A DNA stretch of 46,695 bases from JBPOHE01 sp052035915 (lineage in GTDB: Bacteria; Pseudomonadota; Gammaproteobacteria; Chromatiales; Chromatiaceae). The stretch lies in NCBI GenBank assembly GCA_052035915.1, contig JBPOHE010000028.1, forward strand, positions 1 through 46,695, read 5' to 3'. Of the stretch, positions 7,665 through 16,668 are shown piece after piece (positions within the stretch are counted from its first letter, which is position 1; each line of letters opens with the position of its first letter). The notes beneath the pieces are model-generated. The model did no database searches. It worked only from the letters and a program-made list of their open reading frames with translations, and was not told the origin of the DNA. Position numbers and translations under genes: made by a program.

Positions 7665-7952
7665 CTATTTGATAACCGTGGAACCCGAATTGGCCTCGGC
7701 GCCCTGACCTATGGCCAGATTGGGGGTGAAGAGGGCGCTATTCAGATTGGTGACCTTGGAACCCTCGACCTTGCTGTTCTCGATGTTGACGCTACCCAGA
7801 TTCGCCTGGGCCCCCTTGCCGATGGCGAGGTTGGCGGACAGGGAGGCGTTGCTGATGTTGGTGATGGTGGCGTCCTTGATCTCCGAGCCGGCGAAGGCGA
7901 GGGAAGTCAGGGTCATGGCGCTGGCGATAAATACAAGACTGGTGGCTTTCAT
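7665..7952 (-). CDS. Secreted protein with two NLAIG repeats
   Basis: This 95-residue protein starts at ATG 7952, with CGGAG about eight bases upstream. A signal peptide (residues 1-21, ending SLAFA) is followed by two degenerate repeats, at about 41-60 (NLAIGKGAQANLGSV) and 78-95 (NLAIGQGAEANSGST), each followed by short beta-prone segments. Small, Gly/Asn/Ser-rich, strand-forming repeats suggest an extracellular or periplasmic beta structure, possibly fibrous. No family was recognised. It stands alone between repeats. Confidence 0.65.
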   Translation of the reverse strand: MKATSLVFIASAMTLTSLAFAGSEIKDATITNISNASLSANLAIGKGAQANLGSVNIENSKVEGSKVTNLNSALFTPNLAIGQGAEANSGSTVIK

Positions 7953-8337
7953 CAATGATCTCCGTGTGACTGAGGTGTTCTCTCCGGCGGCATTACCCTG
8001 AAAGGTCATGCCCTTATGGTAACTATAGGCTCAAGCCGAGGTGATGGCTGGGAAGAAGTACCGGGTGGATGGTGAAATATCACCCATCCTTTCTCCCGGA
8101 GCCAGGTATCAAGGGGGGAAAGGTGATGAGCCCCGCCAGGTGACCGGCCATCCTATCAGCGACCCCGGCCCGATCCGACGTCCCAGGTCGATTCCTCCGG
8201 AGCCCGACCAATTTCCTTCCTTGGCTTGGCAGAAAAAGGCCGCTAAGGGATAATTTTGCGATGTACATCACATTAATTCGGTGTCCGCCTGCTCTGGGGT
8301 GACCATACCCTCGGCCTTCGACCACCGGGAGATGACA
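7953..8337. other. Intergenic region, divergent promoters
   Basis: This 385-bp stretch lies between a minus-strand secreted-protein gene and the plus-strand signalling operon, so it should hold both promoters. No clear -35/-10 pair, repeat or RNA was recognised. Confidence 0.4.
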
Positions 8338-9666
8338 ATGGTCCGCTCCTCCGCTCCAGCGGGTCCCTGGATTCTGATCGCTGCGCCGCAACAGAGAGAG
8401 GCGGCCCAGCTCGACGGGCTCTTCGCCCGGGATGGGATCCCCTTGGTAGTCGCCCATCACAGCGATGAGGTCATGGCCCTGGTCCGTCGGGAAACTTGTG
8501 CCCTGGCCCTGGTGGATGTGGATCTGCCCGGTCTCGGCGGTATCGAGCTCTGTCGCCGTCTCCATAGGGAACCGGGCCGCACCATACCCCTGTTGTTGTG
8601 GTTGGATGATGACGACAGGGGCCTCATCCTTCGGGGGCTGGAGGCCGGAGCGCTGGGATACCTGTCGCGGGCCTCCAATCTGGACGAGGTCTATCTTTCC
8701 CTGCGCAATCATCTGGGCGCTCAGAGGGTTTGCCGGCAGGATCCCCGTCTGCCTTGTATCCAGGATAAATCCGGCCTGGGTCATTGGGTGCTGGATGCCT
8801 TGCCGGATGCGGTGTTGATCGCCGACCATAAGCCATGTGTGGTAGATGCGAATGTCGCCATGCTCGACCAGTTGGGGCGGCCAGCCGCCGCTTTGTTGTC
8901 TCTGGAGTTGGGTGAGGTGTTCGGATTATTGTCCATTGTCGCGGAGGCGCAGCGGGAGATCCTGTCGCACTTGGGCCGTTATGGCGTCTGGCGGGGCGAG
9001 GTGCACGGTCGGCACCCGGATGGCCGGGAGGCCGTATTCTGGCTTCACGCCAGATCCGTCCAGGGGCAATGCCGGGGTTCGACTTGTCGCTTTTCCGTCT
9101 TCCATTTCGCGGATATCGCCCATCTCAAGCATCGGGAACGGCAGTTGCGCACCCTGGCGGAGACCGATGCCCTGACCGGACTGGCCAACCGCAACCTGTT
9201 CTTTGCCCGGCTCGGTGAGGCGATCGAGGAAGCGGAGAAGGGAGGATCGGCACCGGCGATCATCTTCATCGATCTGGATGAATTCAAGCAGGTGAACGAT
9301 CGACTCGGTCACGGTTACGGCGACCGGGTATTGCGCGAGATCGCGGATCTGTTGCAATCCGCCTTTCGCCCCGGTGATCTGGTGGCGCGCCTCGGCGGTG
9401 ATGAGTTTGCCGTCATCATGGTCGGCAGTTCGCGTCAGGTGTTGGAAGAAACCGCCCGACGCCTGCTGGGTCGGCTGGTCATCCGGGTGGCCGACAGTCT
9501 TGGTGATCCGCTCGAGGTCACCTGTAGCATCGGCATCGCCCTGTATCCCCGGGACGGGATGGACGCGCCCAGCCTCCTCAAGCTGGCGGACAAGGCCATG
9601 TACGAGGTCAAGGGACAGGGCAAGCGGGGTTATTGTTTTGCCGCCGAAATTTCGGAAGCGGGATGA
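8338..9666 (+). CDS. Diguanylate cyclase with degenerate receiver and PAS-like region
   Basis: This 442-residue protein has three parts. Residues 11-125 have a CheY-like receiver fold (LALVDVDLPGLGG with Asp60). However, the first strand ILIAAPQQ lacks the acidic pair and GYLSRAS lacks the conserved lysine, so ordinary phosphorylation is doubtful. A PAS-like domain follows (about 145-270), then a GGDEF domain with intact GGDEF at 353-357 and an RPGD inhibitory site at 344-347. It should make c-di-GMP with product inhibition. GGGAG is six bases before the ATG at 8338. The next gene starts four bases after the stop. Confidence 0.9.
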   Translation: MVRSSAPAGPWILIAAPQQREAAQLDGLFARDGIPLVVAHHSDEVMALVRRETCALALVDVDLPGLGGIELCRRLHREPGRTIPLLLWLDDDDRGLILRGLEAGALGYLSRASNLDEVYLSLRNHLGAQRVCRQDPRLPCIQDKSGLGHWVLDALPDAVLIADHKPCVVDANVAMLDQLGRPAAALLSLELGEVFGLLSIVAEAQREILSHLGRYGVWRGEVHGRHPDGREAVFWLHARSVQGQCRGSTCRFSVFHFADIAHLKHRERQLRTLAETDALTGLANRNLFFARLGEAIEEAEKGGSAPAIIFIDLDEFKQVNDRLGHGYGDRVLREIADLLQSAFRPGDLVARLGGDEFAVIMVGSSRQVLEETARRLLGRLVIRVADSLGDPLEVTCSIGIALYPRDGMDAPSLLKLADKAMYEVKGQGKRGYCFAAEISEAG

Positions 9667-9670
9667 GTCG

Positions 9671-11488
9671 ATGCGAACCGACACCATGGACATGAGATCC
9701 TTCTTCATCCTCAAGTCGTTGCGCTTGCTCTACGTGGAGGATGACCAGCCGACGCGGGAAGAGCTGGCGATGATGCTGGAACCCTGGCTCGGCGCCTTGT
9801 ACGTAGCGACGGATGGCCAGGCCGGTCTGGAGTTGTTCAAGTCCGAACAGCCGAATATCGTGGTGACCGACATCCAGATGCCGGTGCTCAGCGGTCTGGC
9901 GATGAGCGGCGAGATCCGCCGTCTCAACACGGAGGTGCCCATCGTCATCATCAGCGCCTACAACGATACCGAATACCTCTTCCGCGCCATCGAGCTGGGC
10001 ATCGACCAGTACCTCACCAAGCCGATCCACATCGAGCGCCTGCTGAACAAGCTGGTGCAGATCGCCACGGTGGTGAAAGCGGTGCAGGAACGCCAACGCA
10101 ATCAACTCTTGCTGGAGCAGTACAAGTATCTGGTGGATCAGAGCGCCGTCCTCTGCAAACTGACGCCGGAGGGACGCATCACCTATGTCAACGAGCGCTT
10201 CTGCGACATCTCGGGGTACGGGCAGAAAGAACTGATCGGGCTGCCCATCGACATCATCCGCCACCCGAGTGAGTCTCCGGAGCTTGGTCGGACCATCTTC
10301 GCCATCCTGGCTGGCGGCGAGAAATGGTCGGGGATCATCAAGAATCGGACCCGCGACGGGGAGATGTACGTGGTCGAGAGCAGTCTGGTCCCCATCCTCA
10401 ACGAGCAGCGGGAAGTGACGGAGATCGTGGTGCTGGACGTCGACCTTACCGATATCCATCGCAACTACCAGGGCCTGGTCGAGTCCCTGCGTCAAAGCGA
10501 CTATTCGCTCAAGGAGTTGCGGCATTTCCTCGGCGAATACAAACGGGCGCTGGAACTGGGGGCCTGTCTCTGCGTCACCGATCCTCAATGGCGCATCCTC
10601 AGCACCAATTGGCAATTCGATCACCTGCTCGGTTTCATGACCGGGGAGTTGCTCGGCCAATCCCTGGGCTGGTTGACCGGCGAGCAACCCGACAAGCTCT
10701 GCCCGGAAATCGCCCAATCGCTGCGGAATGGCCGACTCATCAGTCATGTCATGAATTTTCAGCACAAGCAGGGCCAAGTGAAGCAATTCAGCGTCGCCTG
10801 CCTGGGGGTGCGCGACCTGGACGGCGCGATCGATTCCATTATCATGATCTGCAAGGACATCACCGAGTCCTTGCAACTCAAACAGGACATCATCGACACC
10901 CAGCGCCAACTGCTCTACATGATGGGCGACGTGGTGGAGAATCGCAGCCTGGAGACCGCCGAGCATGTGCGCCGGGTGGCCCTGGTGTCGAAATTCCTCG
11001 CCCTGAAATATGGCCTGGGCATGGAGTTCGCCGAGATGATCGAGATGGCCGCGCCTATGCACGATGTCGGCAAGGTGGGCATCCGCGACGCCATTCTGCA
11101 CAAAGTGGGAAGCCTCACCCAGGATGAGTTCGAGGAGATGAAACTCCATACCCGCATCGGTCGCGACATTCTGGGGAAGGTGGAAGGCCCCTTGTTCGCC
11201 ATGGCCGCCACCATCGCCTACCAACATCACGAGCGGTATGACGGGCTCGGCTACCCCGAGGGGCTCCAGGGCGAGGAGATCGCCATCGAAGGCCGCATCG
11301 TCGCCATCGCCGACGTGCTGGACGCCCTCTCCAGCCCGAGGAGTTATAAGCGGGCGTGGAACGAAGAGCAGGTGCGGCGTTATTTTCATCAGGAACGCGG
11401 GCGACAGTTCGACCCGGAACTGGTGGAGCGGTTGTTGGCCCATTGGGAGACGGTCATGGCCCTGCGCAACGACTTCGGCGAAACATGA
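9671..11488 (+). CDS. Response regulator REC-PAS-PAS-HD-GYP phosphodiesterase
   Basis: This is a 605-residue cytosolic protein. The receiver is complete: Glu23-Asp24-Asp25, phospho-acceptor Asp67 (VVTDIQMP), Ser95 and Lys117 (YLTKPI). Two PAS domains follow, at about 140-270 and 290-410. The C-terminal HD-GYP domain has His464-Asp465 (MHDVGKVG), HHERYDG at 519-525 and the GYP triplet at 527-529 (GLGYPEGL), so c-di-GMP hydrolysis is expected. It pairs with the diguanylate cyclase just upstream and is the obvious phosphorylation target for the histidine kinase at 14948. The start of the TolC-like gene overlaps its stop (ATGA). Confidence 0.92.
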   Translation: MRTDTMDMRSFFILKSLRLLYVEDDQPTREELAMMLEPWLGALYVATDGQAGLELFKSEQPNIVVTDIQMPVLSGLAMSGEIRRLNTEVPIVIISAYNDTEYLFRAIELGIDQYLTKPIHIERLLNKLVQIATVVKAVQERQRNQLLLEQYKYLVDQSAVLCKLTPEGRITYVNERFCDISGYGQKELIGLPIDIIRHPSESPELGRTIFAILAGGEKWSGIIKNRTRDGEMYVVESSLVPILNEQREVTEIVVLDVDLTDIHRNYQGLVESLRQSDYSLKELRHFLGEYKRALELGACLCVTDPQWRILSTNWQFDHLLGFMTGELLGQSLGWLTGEQPDKLCPEIAQSLRNGRLISHVMNFQHKQGQVKQFSVACLGVRDLDGAIDSIIMICKDITESLQLKQDIIDTQRQLLYMMGDVVENRSLETAEHVRRVALVSKFLALKYGLGMEFAEMIEMAAPMHDVGKVGIRDAILHKVGSLTQDEFEEMKLHTRIGRDILGKVEGPLFAMAATIAYQHHERYDGLGYPEGLQGEEIAIEGRIVAIADVLDALSSPRSYKRAWNEEQVRRYFHQERGRQFDPELVERLLAHWETVMALRNDFGET

Positions 11489-12903
11489 TGAGACAGCTCG
11501 GGTTTTCTTGGCTGGTGTTGGTCCTTTGGTTGGCCCCGGTCGTCGGCGACGCCAAACCGCCGGAGCCGATGGACCTGGAGCAATGCATCCGCATCGCGCT
11601 GGAGAATCACCGTTCGCTTCAGGTTTCCGCCGCCGCGCTGGAACAGGCCGAGGCCCAGTACCAGCAGGCGCTGTCGGCCTATTGGCCGCAACTCAACCTG
11701 GAGGCGGGGGCCCAGCGGGCGGACCAAGACCGAAGCTTCGATTTCATCGGCACGGTGCAAACACCGGCCATGACCCTCCCCATCGGGCCGGGCGGCACCC
11801 CGGTCCCCATCCCGGGTCAACCCCTGCCCATGGATCTGCGGGTCAAGCTCTTCGATCGCGATCTGGCCCGGGCCAGTCTCGGTCTGAGTTATCCCATCTA
11901 CACCGGAGGCAAGCGGGAGGCCATGGTGGCCATGGCCAAGAAAGGGGTCGCCATGGCCCGGGAAGAAGGGCGCAAGACCGAGCTGGATGTCGTCCACGAC
12001 GTCCGCAAATACTACTATGCCGCCCAGTTTACCCAGCAGATGGAGCAGCTCTCGGGCGATACCCTGGAACGCTTCCGGGCACTGGAGGATCTCACCGAAC
12101 GCCTCTATAAAGGCGCCTCCCTCAAGGTGAAAAAGACCGATTATCTCCGCATCAAGTCCATTACGGCCCTGACCAAGTCCTTCTCCCAGGATGCGGTCTT
12201 TGCCCGGCGGATGGCTTATGAGGCCCTGGGCAATGCCATGGGACTGGAATTGGGGCGGGAGCTGCGCCTGGCACCGCCGCCTCCCCCACCCAGGTTCTCC
12301 ACCAGCCTGGAGGAACTGATCCAGGCCGCGCACAGATTCAATCCGGATCAGCAACGCCTGGAGTTGGCCGTCGCCGCGGCTGGGGACATGATCGAGGGGG
12401 CCAAGAGCGGCTACCTGCCGACGCTGGGTCTGGAGGCCTCCAGCTACAGGTTCTGGAACGGTTTCAACGGCGGTCTGTTCAACGAAGACAACCGCGAGGG
12501 TTGGACCATCGGCCTCGGGCTGCGCTGGAACCTCTTCGACGGCTTCGCCACCCGGAGCGCGGTGGACGCCGCCCGGGCCAACCGCATCAAGCTGGAAGGC
12601 CAGCGGGTATTGCTGGACCAGGGGCTGGCGCTCCGGGTCAAGAACGAGTTTCTGCGTATCGAACGTTCACGCCAACAGGTGGAAGACACTACCGCCGCGC
12701 GTCAATCCACGGAGGAAAATTTCCGTCTCCATCTGCGGGCCTATCAGGAGGAGATGGTCGAGACCAAGGATGTGATCGAGGCCCAGGTCATGGACTCCCT
12801 GGCGGCGGCCACCCTGCATCGGGCCCAACACGAGTTGGGGACCGCCCTGGCCGATCTGGAATACCTCATCGGTCAGGGCCTGGAGCCCTTGGAAGGACGC
12901 TGA
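11485..12903 (+). CDS. TolC-family outer membrane protein
   Basis: This 472-residue protein has a signal peptide (about 1-22, ending VVGDA), then the two repeated outer-membrane-efflux halves with long heptad-like helices. MDLEQCIRIALENHRSLQ opens the first half, LGLSYPIYTGGKREAMV is the typical strand before helix pairing, and IGLGLRWNLFDGFATRSAVDAARA repeats it in the second half. Such proteins form trimeric outer-membrane channels. No inner-membrane or periplasmic adaptor gene is adjacent, so its partner is unknown. Its place inside a c-di-GMP/histidine-kinase operon is unusual. It overlaps the preceding stop by four bases. Confidence 0.85.
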   Translation: MMRQLGFSWLVLVLWLAPVVGDAKPPEPMDLEQCIRIALENHRSLQVSAAALEQAEAQYQQALSAYWPQLNLEAGAQRADQDRSFDFIGTVQTPAMTLPIGPGGTPVPIPGQPLPMDLRVKLFDRDLARASLGLSYPIYTGGKREAMVAMAKKGVAMAREEGRKTELDVVHDVRKYYYAAQFTQQMEQLSGDTLERFRALEDLTERLYKGASLKVKKTDYLRIKSITALTKSFSQDAVFARRMAYEALGNAMGLELGRELRLAPPPPPPRFSTSLEELIQAAHRFNPDQQRLELAVAAAGDMIEGAKSGYLPTLGLEASSYRFWNGFNGGLFNEDNREGWTIGLGLRWNLFDGFATRSAVDAARANRIKLEGQRVLLDQGLALRVKNEFLRIERSRQQVEDTTAARQSTEENFRLHLRAYQEEMVETKDVIEAQVMDSLAAATLHRAQHELGTALADLEYLIGQGLEPLEGR

Positions 12904-12909
12904 GCCTCC

Positions 12910-13827
12910 ATGAACGGCGTCCGCCTCCTGACCCTGCTGGTTTGGCTCTCTTGGCCGAGCCTGGCCGGTAGCGGGGTGGCAGAACGCCCAGGCGAATTCA
13001 CCCTGGAACTCGGTTTTTTAGTCACCAATCTCCGCGACGTCAGCCGCACCGATGTCGATATCAGTCTGCGTTTCTGGGTCGACGAATTGATCCGCTCCCA
13101 ACAACTGCGGGCCACTACCCACCTGTACGACAAGGTGGAGGCCATGCGGCAGGATTTCTTCGCCGGACGTATCAACATGATCGTCCTGTCCGGGGCGGAG
13201 GTGGTGCGGCATTTCCCCCTCGAAGACCTGGCGGAGGGTTTCATCGGTTATACGGATCAGCCGGACAACCTGCTGTTGGTGGCACGCCAAGGCGCCGGCA
13301 TCCGGGGCGTCGCCGATCTGGCGGGAAAGCGGTTGATTCTGACCGATTCCGACCCTCTTTCCAGGCTGTATCTGGAAACCCTGGCGCTACGAACCTTCGG
13401 CGACAAGGGGGAATCCGCCCTGGGCGCGGTGATCGAGGTGCCGCGGTCCAATCTGGCCATCAACCGGCTGTTTTTCGGCGACGCCGACGCCGCGCTGGTG
13501 TCTCGTTCCGCCCTTGATCTCGCCGTGAACCTCAATCCCCAGATCGGCGCACGGACGCACGTCCTGGATGACTATACGCTGGCGATCCGGTCCTTGAACG
13601 TGGGTTTGTTTTCCCGCAAGGTGAGCCTGGAGGATCGGGAGCATGTGCTGAGCGTTGCCCTGGAATTGATGAAGACCCCGCGCGGCCAGCAGATCCTGGA
13701 ACTCTACCGAACCGCCTACATCGACCGCTGCGGGCTGGAAAACCTCGAACCCGTGCGGCGCTTGTTCCTGGAGAATCAGGCCCTGCGGGCGCGTTATCCC
13801 AAAGCCTATCGGCGCCAACGCCCATGA
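12910..13827 (+). CDS. PhnD-like periplasmic binding protein, first of a tandem pair
   Basis: This 305-residue exported protein (signal peptide about 1-19, ending SLAGSG) has the type 2 periplasmic-binding fold of PhnD/phosphonate-type proteins: FTLELGFLVTNL opening strand, FFAGRINMIVLSGAEVVRHF, GVADLAGKRLILTDSDPLSRLYLET, then LFFGDADAALVSRSALD. No ABC permease or ATPase gene is nearby, so it more likely presents a ligand to a sensor than to a transporter. Its stop overlaps the start of a close paralogue (ATGA), implying a tandem duplication. Confidence 0.82.
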   Translation: MNGVRLLTLLVWLSWPSLAGSGVAERPGEFTLELGFLVTNLRDVSRTDVDISLRFWVDELIRSQQLRATTHLYDKVEAMRQDFFAGRINMIVLSGAEVVRHFPLEDLAEGFIGYTDQPDNLLLVARQGAGIRGVADLAGKRLILTDSDPLSRLYLETLALRTFGDKGESALGAVIEVPRSNLAINRLFFGDADAALVSRSALDLAVNLNPQIGARTHVLDDYTLAIRSLNVGLFSRKVSLEDREHVLSVALELMKTPRGQQILELYRTAYIDRCGLENLEPVRRLFLENQALRARYPKAYRRQRP

Positions 13828-14747
13828 TTGGTCCAGCTCGCCCTCTGGCGGTGTCGTTATTGGCAACGGTTCTGGCGCTAGTGCGACCCGCGGCCGCTAC
13901 GGAGGAAGCCCCCTTCACCCTGAATATGGGGGTCTTGCTCACCGACTATGGCGAATACAGCCGCTCCGACCTGGAGATCAGTCTGCGCTTCTGGGTGGAG
14001 GAGGTATCGCGGGATTACGGTGTCCCGAGCAATTCCCATTTTTATACCGATGCCGATCTCATGCAGCGGGACTTCGCCGCCGGACGGATCGATATGATCA
14101 CCCTGTCCGCCGTGGCGGCGGTGCGCCATTTCCCCATCGAGGAGTTGTCGGCGGGGATCACCGCCACGGCGGAACAACCCGATCACCTCCTGCTGGTAGT
14201 GAGGAAGGGAACGGGCATCGCCAAGCTGGGGGATCTGGCGGGTAAGCGGATGGTCGTCATCCGCAACGACCCCACCTCCCTGCTCTACCTGGAGACCCTG
14301 AGTCTGCGCGCCTTCGGCGAACGCGGCGAAGGGGCCTTGGCGGCGGTGAACGAGGAAAAACGCCCGAGTCTGGTCATCAACCAACTCTTCTTCGGGCGTG
14401 CCGAGGTCGCCTTGGTCTACCGTAACAGCCTCACTACCGCCATCGACCTGAACCCCCAGGTGGGCGAACGGCTCCAGGTGTTGGACGAGTACACCCTGCC
14501 GCTACGCTGCCGCAATCTCAGCTATCTATCGAAGCGCTTGGAGGAGGCCGATCGTGACCGCATCATTCAGGCCTCCTTGCGGGTCATGAATCATCCTCGG
14601 GGTCGGCAGATCCTCCAACTCTTCAACGCCGAACGGGTCAGCGTCTCCACGCCTGAGGATCTGCTGCCGGTGCGACGCCTACTGCAGGAGAATCTATCCT
14701 TACGGACGCGCTATCCCAGTGCCCAGTTGCGAGCCCTGCCGCGATGA
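13824..14747 (+). CDS. PhnD-like periplasmic binding protein, second of a tandem pair
   Basis: This 307-residue paralogue of the preceding gene can be aligned along its whole length: FTLNMGVLLTDYGEYSRSDLEISLRFWVEE here against FTLELGFLVTNL...ISLRFWVDE there, and LAGKRMVVIRNDPTSLLYLETL against LAGKRLILTDSDPLSRLYLETL. A signal peptide ends near PAAAT. Strands are conserved while loop residues differ, so the two may recognise different ligands or form a heterodimer. About 200 bp separate it from the histidine kinase. Confidence 0.82.
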   Translation: MIGPARPLAVSLLATVLALVRPAAATEEAPFTLNMGVLLTDYGEYSRSDLEISLRFWVEEVSRDYGVPSNSHFYTDADLMQRDFAAGRIDMITLSAVAAVRHFPIEELSAGITATAEQPDHLLLVVRKGTGIAKLGDLAGKRMVVIRNDPTSLLYLETLSLRAFGERGEGALAAVNEEKRPSLVINQLFFGRAEVALVYRNSLTTAIDLNPQVGERLQVLDEYTLPLRCRNLSYLSKRLEEADRDRIIQASLRVMNHPRGRQILQLFNAERVSVSTPEDLLPVRRLLQENLSLRTRYPSAQLRALPR

Positions 14748-14947
14748 AGCAAGGGGTTTGCCAGAAGAAGACTCTCCGCAAAACAGGATTCCGCATGATT
14801 TTGCAGGCGTTTTCCGGGACGAGGCAGGCCGGTGCCCCTGTCTGAGTGGGCAGGGGTGTCGCCCCGGATCGATCCGTGCCCCGACCGGGCGCGGTTGGAA
14901 AAGCGATCGCCCCCGGGACCCGCTCACCGCTTGGATGGCGCCTCTCC

Positions 14948-16594
14948 ATGAACCTGTCTGCGCCGCTCGCCTGGGGCCGTCGGCTCTTGCCCGCCACCAT
15001 CCCCCAGTGGTTGCGGCCGAAGCCGGTCGGTCGGCTTTTCATGCGGGTGTTTTTGTTTTTCGCCGGACTGCTCATGGCCATGATCGCCCTCTACAGCGCC
15101 ATGGTCATCCCCCTCCAAAAGGAGGCCCTCTACAAGGCCCTGTATTCCCAGGCGGAGACCGTCTCCAACACCATCGTCCAGGCGTGCTCGGACGCCATGT
15201 TGAGCGACGATTACGGCTTCATCGTCGACCATAGCCTGGGTGTGCTGGGGAAGAATCTCAACATGTACCGGGTGACCTTCTTCCCGGTGCGCGGCCAGGG
15301 CCTGCGCATCGCTCGTCACGGCTGGCAGCTCATGGAGGCGGACCCTGCGACCAGCGGCCTGGCGAGGATCACCAGCCCGACCTCCAGGTTCGCCGACGAG
15401 ACGGGCGTGCCCAGCTTCGAATACGTCACCCCGGTCGTTTTCAGCGGCGTGACCTGGGGCAGCATGCAGGTGCACTTCTCTCCGGACGAATACGACCGCA
15501 ACACCGGCGCCATGTATCGCCAACTGGGGTATATCAGTTTCATCGCCCTGCTGCTGACCCTGCCCCTCGGTTATGTCATCACCCTCTGGCTGGTGCGCCC
15601 TATCACCATCGTCGGCGAGGCGGCCCGCCAGGTGGCGGATGGGGATCTCTCGGTGCGGGTGGCCATGGAACGGGCGGATGAGATCGGGCAACTCTCCACC
15701 AGCTTCAACACCATGGTGGAGGCCCTGGAGGAGAGTCGCCGCCAGAGGGAGAACTACAGTGTCCAATTGGAACTCGAGGTCGCCGAGCGCACCCGGGAGT
15801 TGGATCGACTCAACCAGAGTCTGGATCAGCGGGTGCGGGACGAGATCGCCAAACGCAAGGAGCAGGAGCACCTGCTCATCCAGCAATCCCGACTGGCGGC
15901 CATGGGGGAGATGATCGGCGCCATCGCCCATCAGTGGCGGCAACCCCTCAATGCCCTGAGCCTGGTGCTGCAGAACATCCGTTTGCAGCATCTCATGGGG
16001 CAGTTGACCGATGAATCCATGGCCAGGATGTACGACAAATCCACCCAGCTGGTGCAACGGATGTCCGCCACCATCGACGAGTTCCGCAACTTCTTCAAGC
16101 CCAGCAAGCAACCCGAACCCTTTAATCTGCTGGCGGGGCTGAGATCCGCCGCCGATCTTCTGGATGGCCTGTTCAAGAACCAGGATATCCACCTGGTCAT
16201 CGACTGCGAGCCGGATATCGAACTGCTGGGCCGTGCCGGTGAATTCTCCCAGGTGGTGCTGAATCTGCTCGGCAATGCCAAGGATGCCGTCCTCAGCGCC
16301 CGGCAAAGTCATCCCGAGATCCGTATCCGGGTGCAGAGAGAGCCCGAACAGATCCGCATCCAGGTGGAGGATAACGGTACCGGCATCGCTCCGGAGATCC
16401 TGCCCAGGATCTTCGAGCCTTACTTCACCACCAAGGAAGAGGGGAAGGGCACCGGCATCGGTCTCTATATGTCGAAAATGATCGTCGAGAACACCATGGG
16501 CGGGCGCTTGGAGGCGGGCAATACCGGGATGGGGGCCTGTATTACCTTGCTCTTGCCCGTCCGACCGCCGACCCAGGCGGCGAAATCGTCATAA
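14948..16594 (+). CDS. Membrane sensor histidine kinase
   Basis: This 548-residue kinase has a first membrane helix at about 31-54, a periplasmic sensor domain at 55-193, a second helix at 194-215, a HAMP domain, and a long coiled coil rich in E/R/L (270-315). A dimerisation domain follows with the phospho-acceptor His328 in AIAHQWRQPLNAL. The ATPase domain has N-box VVLNLLGNAKDAV, G1 DNGTGI and G2 GKGTGIGLYMSK. The ATG at 14948 was chosen because it precedes a normal cytosolic N-terminus; the ribosome site (GGATGG) is weak. The PhnD-like proteins are likely to modulate its periplasmic domain, and the REC-HD-GYP protein is a likely phospho-acceptor. Confidence 0.9.
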   Translation: MNLSAPLAWGRRLLPATIPQWLRPKPVGRLFMRVFLFFAGLLMAMIALYSAMVIPLQKEALYKALYSQAETVSNTIVQACSDAMLSDDYGFIVDHSLGVLGKNLNMYRVTFFPVRGQGLRIARHGWQLMEADPATSGLARITSPTSRFADETGVPSFEYVTPVVFSGVTWGSMQVHFSPDEYDRNTGAMYRQLGYISFIALLLTLPLGYVITLWLVRPITIVGEAARQVADGDLSVRVAMERADEIGQLSTSFNTMVEALEESRRQRENYSVQLELEVAERTRELDRLNQSLDQRVRDEIAKRKEQEHLLIQQSRLAAMGEMIGAIAHQWRQPLNALSLVLQNIRLQHLMGQLTDESMARMYDKSTQLVQRMSATIDEFRNFFKPSKQPEPFNLLAGLRSAADLLDGLFKNQDIHLVIDCEPDIELLGRAGEFSQVVLNLLGNAKDAVLSARQSHPEIRIRVQREPEQIRIQVEDNGTGIAPEILPRIFEPYFTTKEEGKGTGIGLYMSKMIVENTMGGRLEAGNTGMGACITLLLPVRPPTQAAKSS

Positions 16595-16638
16595 ACCGGC
16601 CTCGGTACGAATACTGAGCCTGAGAAGCTGTTTGGAAA

Positions 16639-16668
16639 TTCTCGGCTCAACAGCTCCTGAGCCGAGAA
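16639..16668. terminator. Hairpin after the histidine kinase
   Basis: An 11-bp perfect stem (TTCTCGGCTCA with TGAGCCGAGAA) with an 8-base loop lies 44 bp past the kinase stop. There is no T run, so it may be a stabilising or rho-dependent end rather than a classic terminator. Confidence 0.45.

Noticed and set aside
7282..7707. 141-codon plus-strand open frame
   Set aside because: It runs through a nested palindrome and a REP repeat and overlaps the end of the small secreted protein gene. No ribosome site or domain.
9608..11443. 611-codon open frame antisense to the HD-GYP gene
   Set aside because: The plus-strand frame has complete REC, PAS and HD-GYP motifs; the antisense translation is His/Gln/Asp-rich noise typical of shadow frames.
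14924..16312. 462-codon open frame antisense to the histidine kinase
   Set aside because: Same reason: the sense frame shows all kinase boxes and the antisense one shows none.
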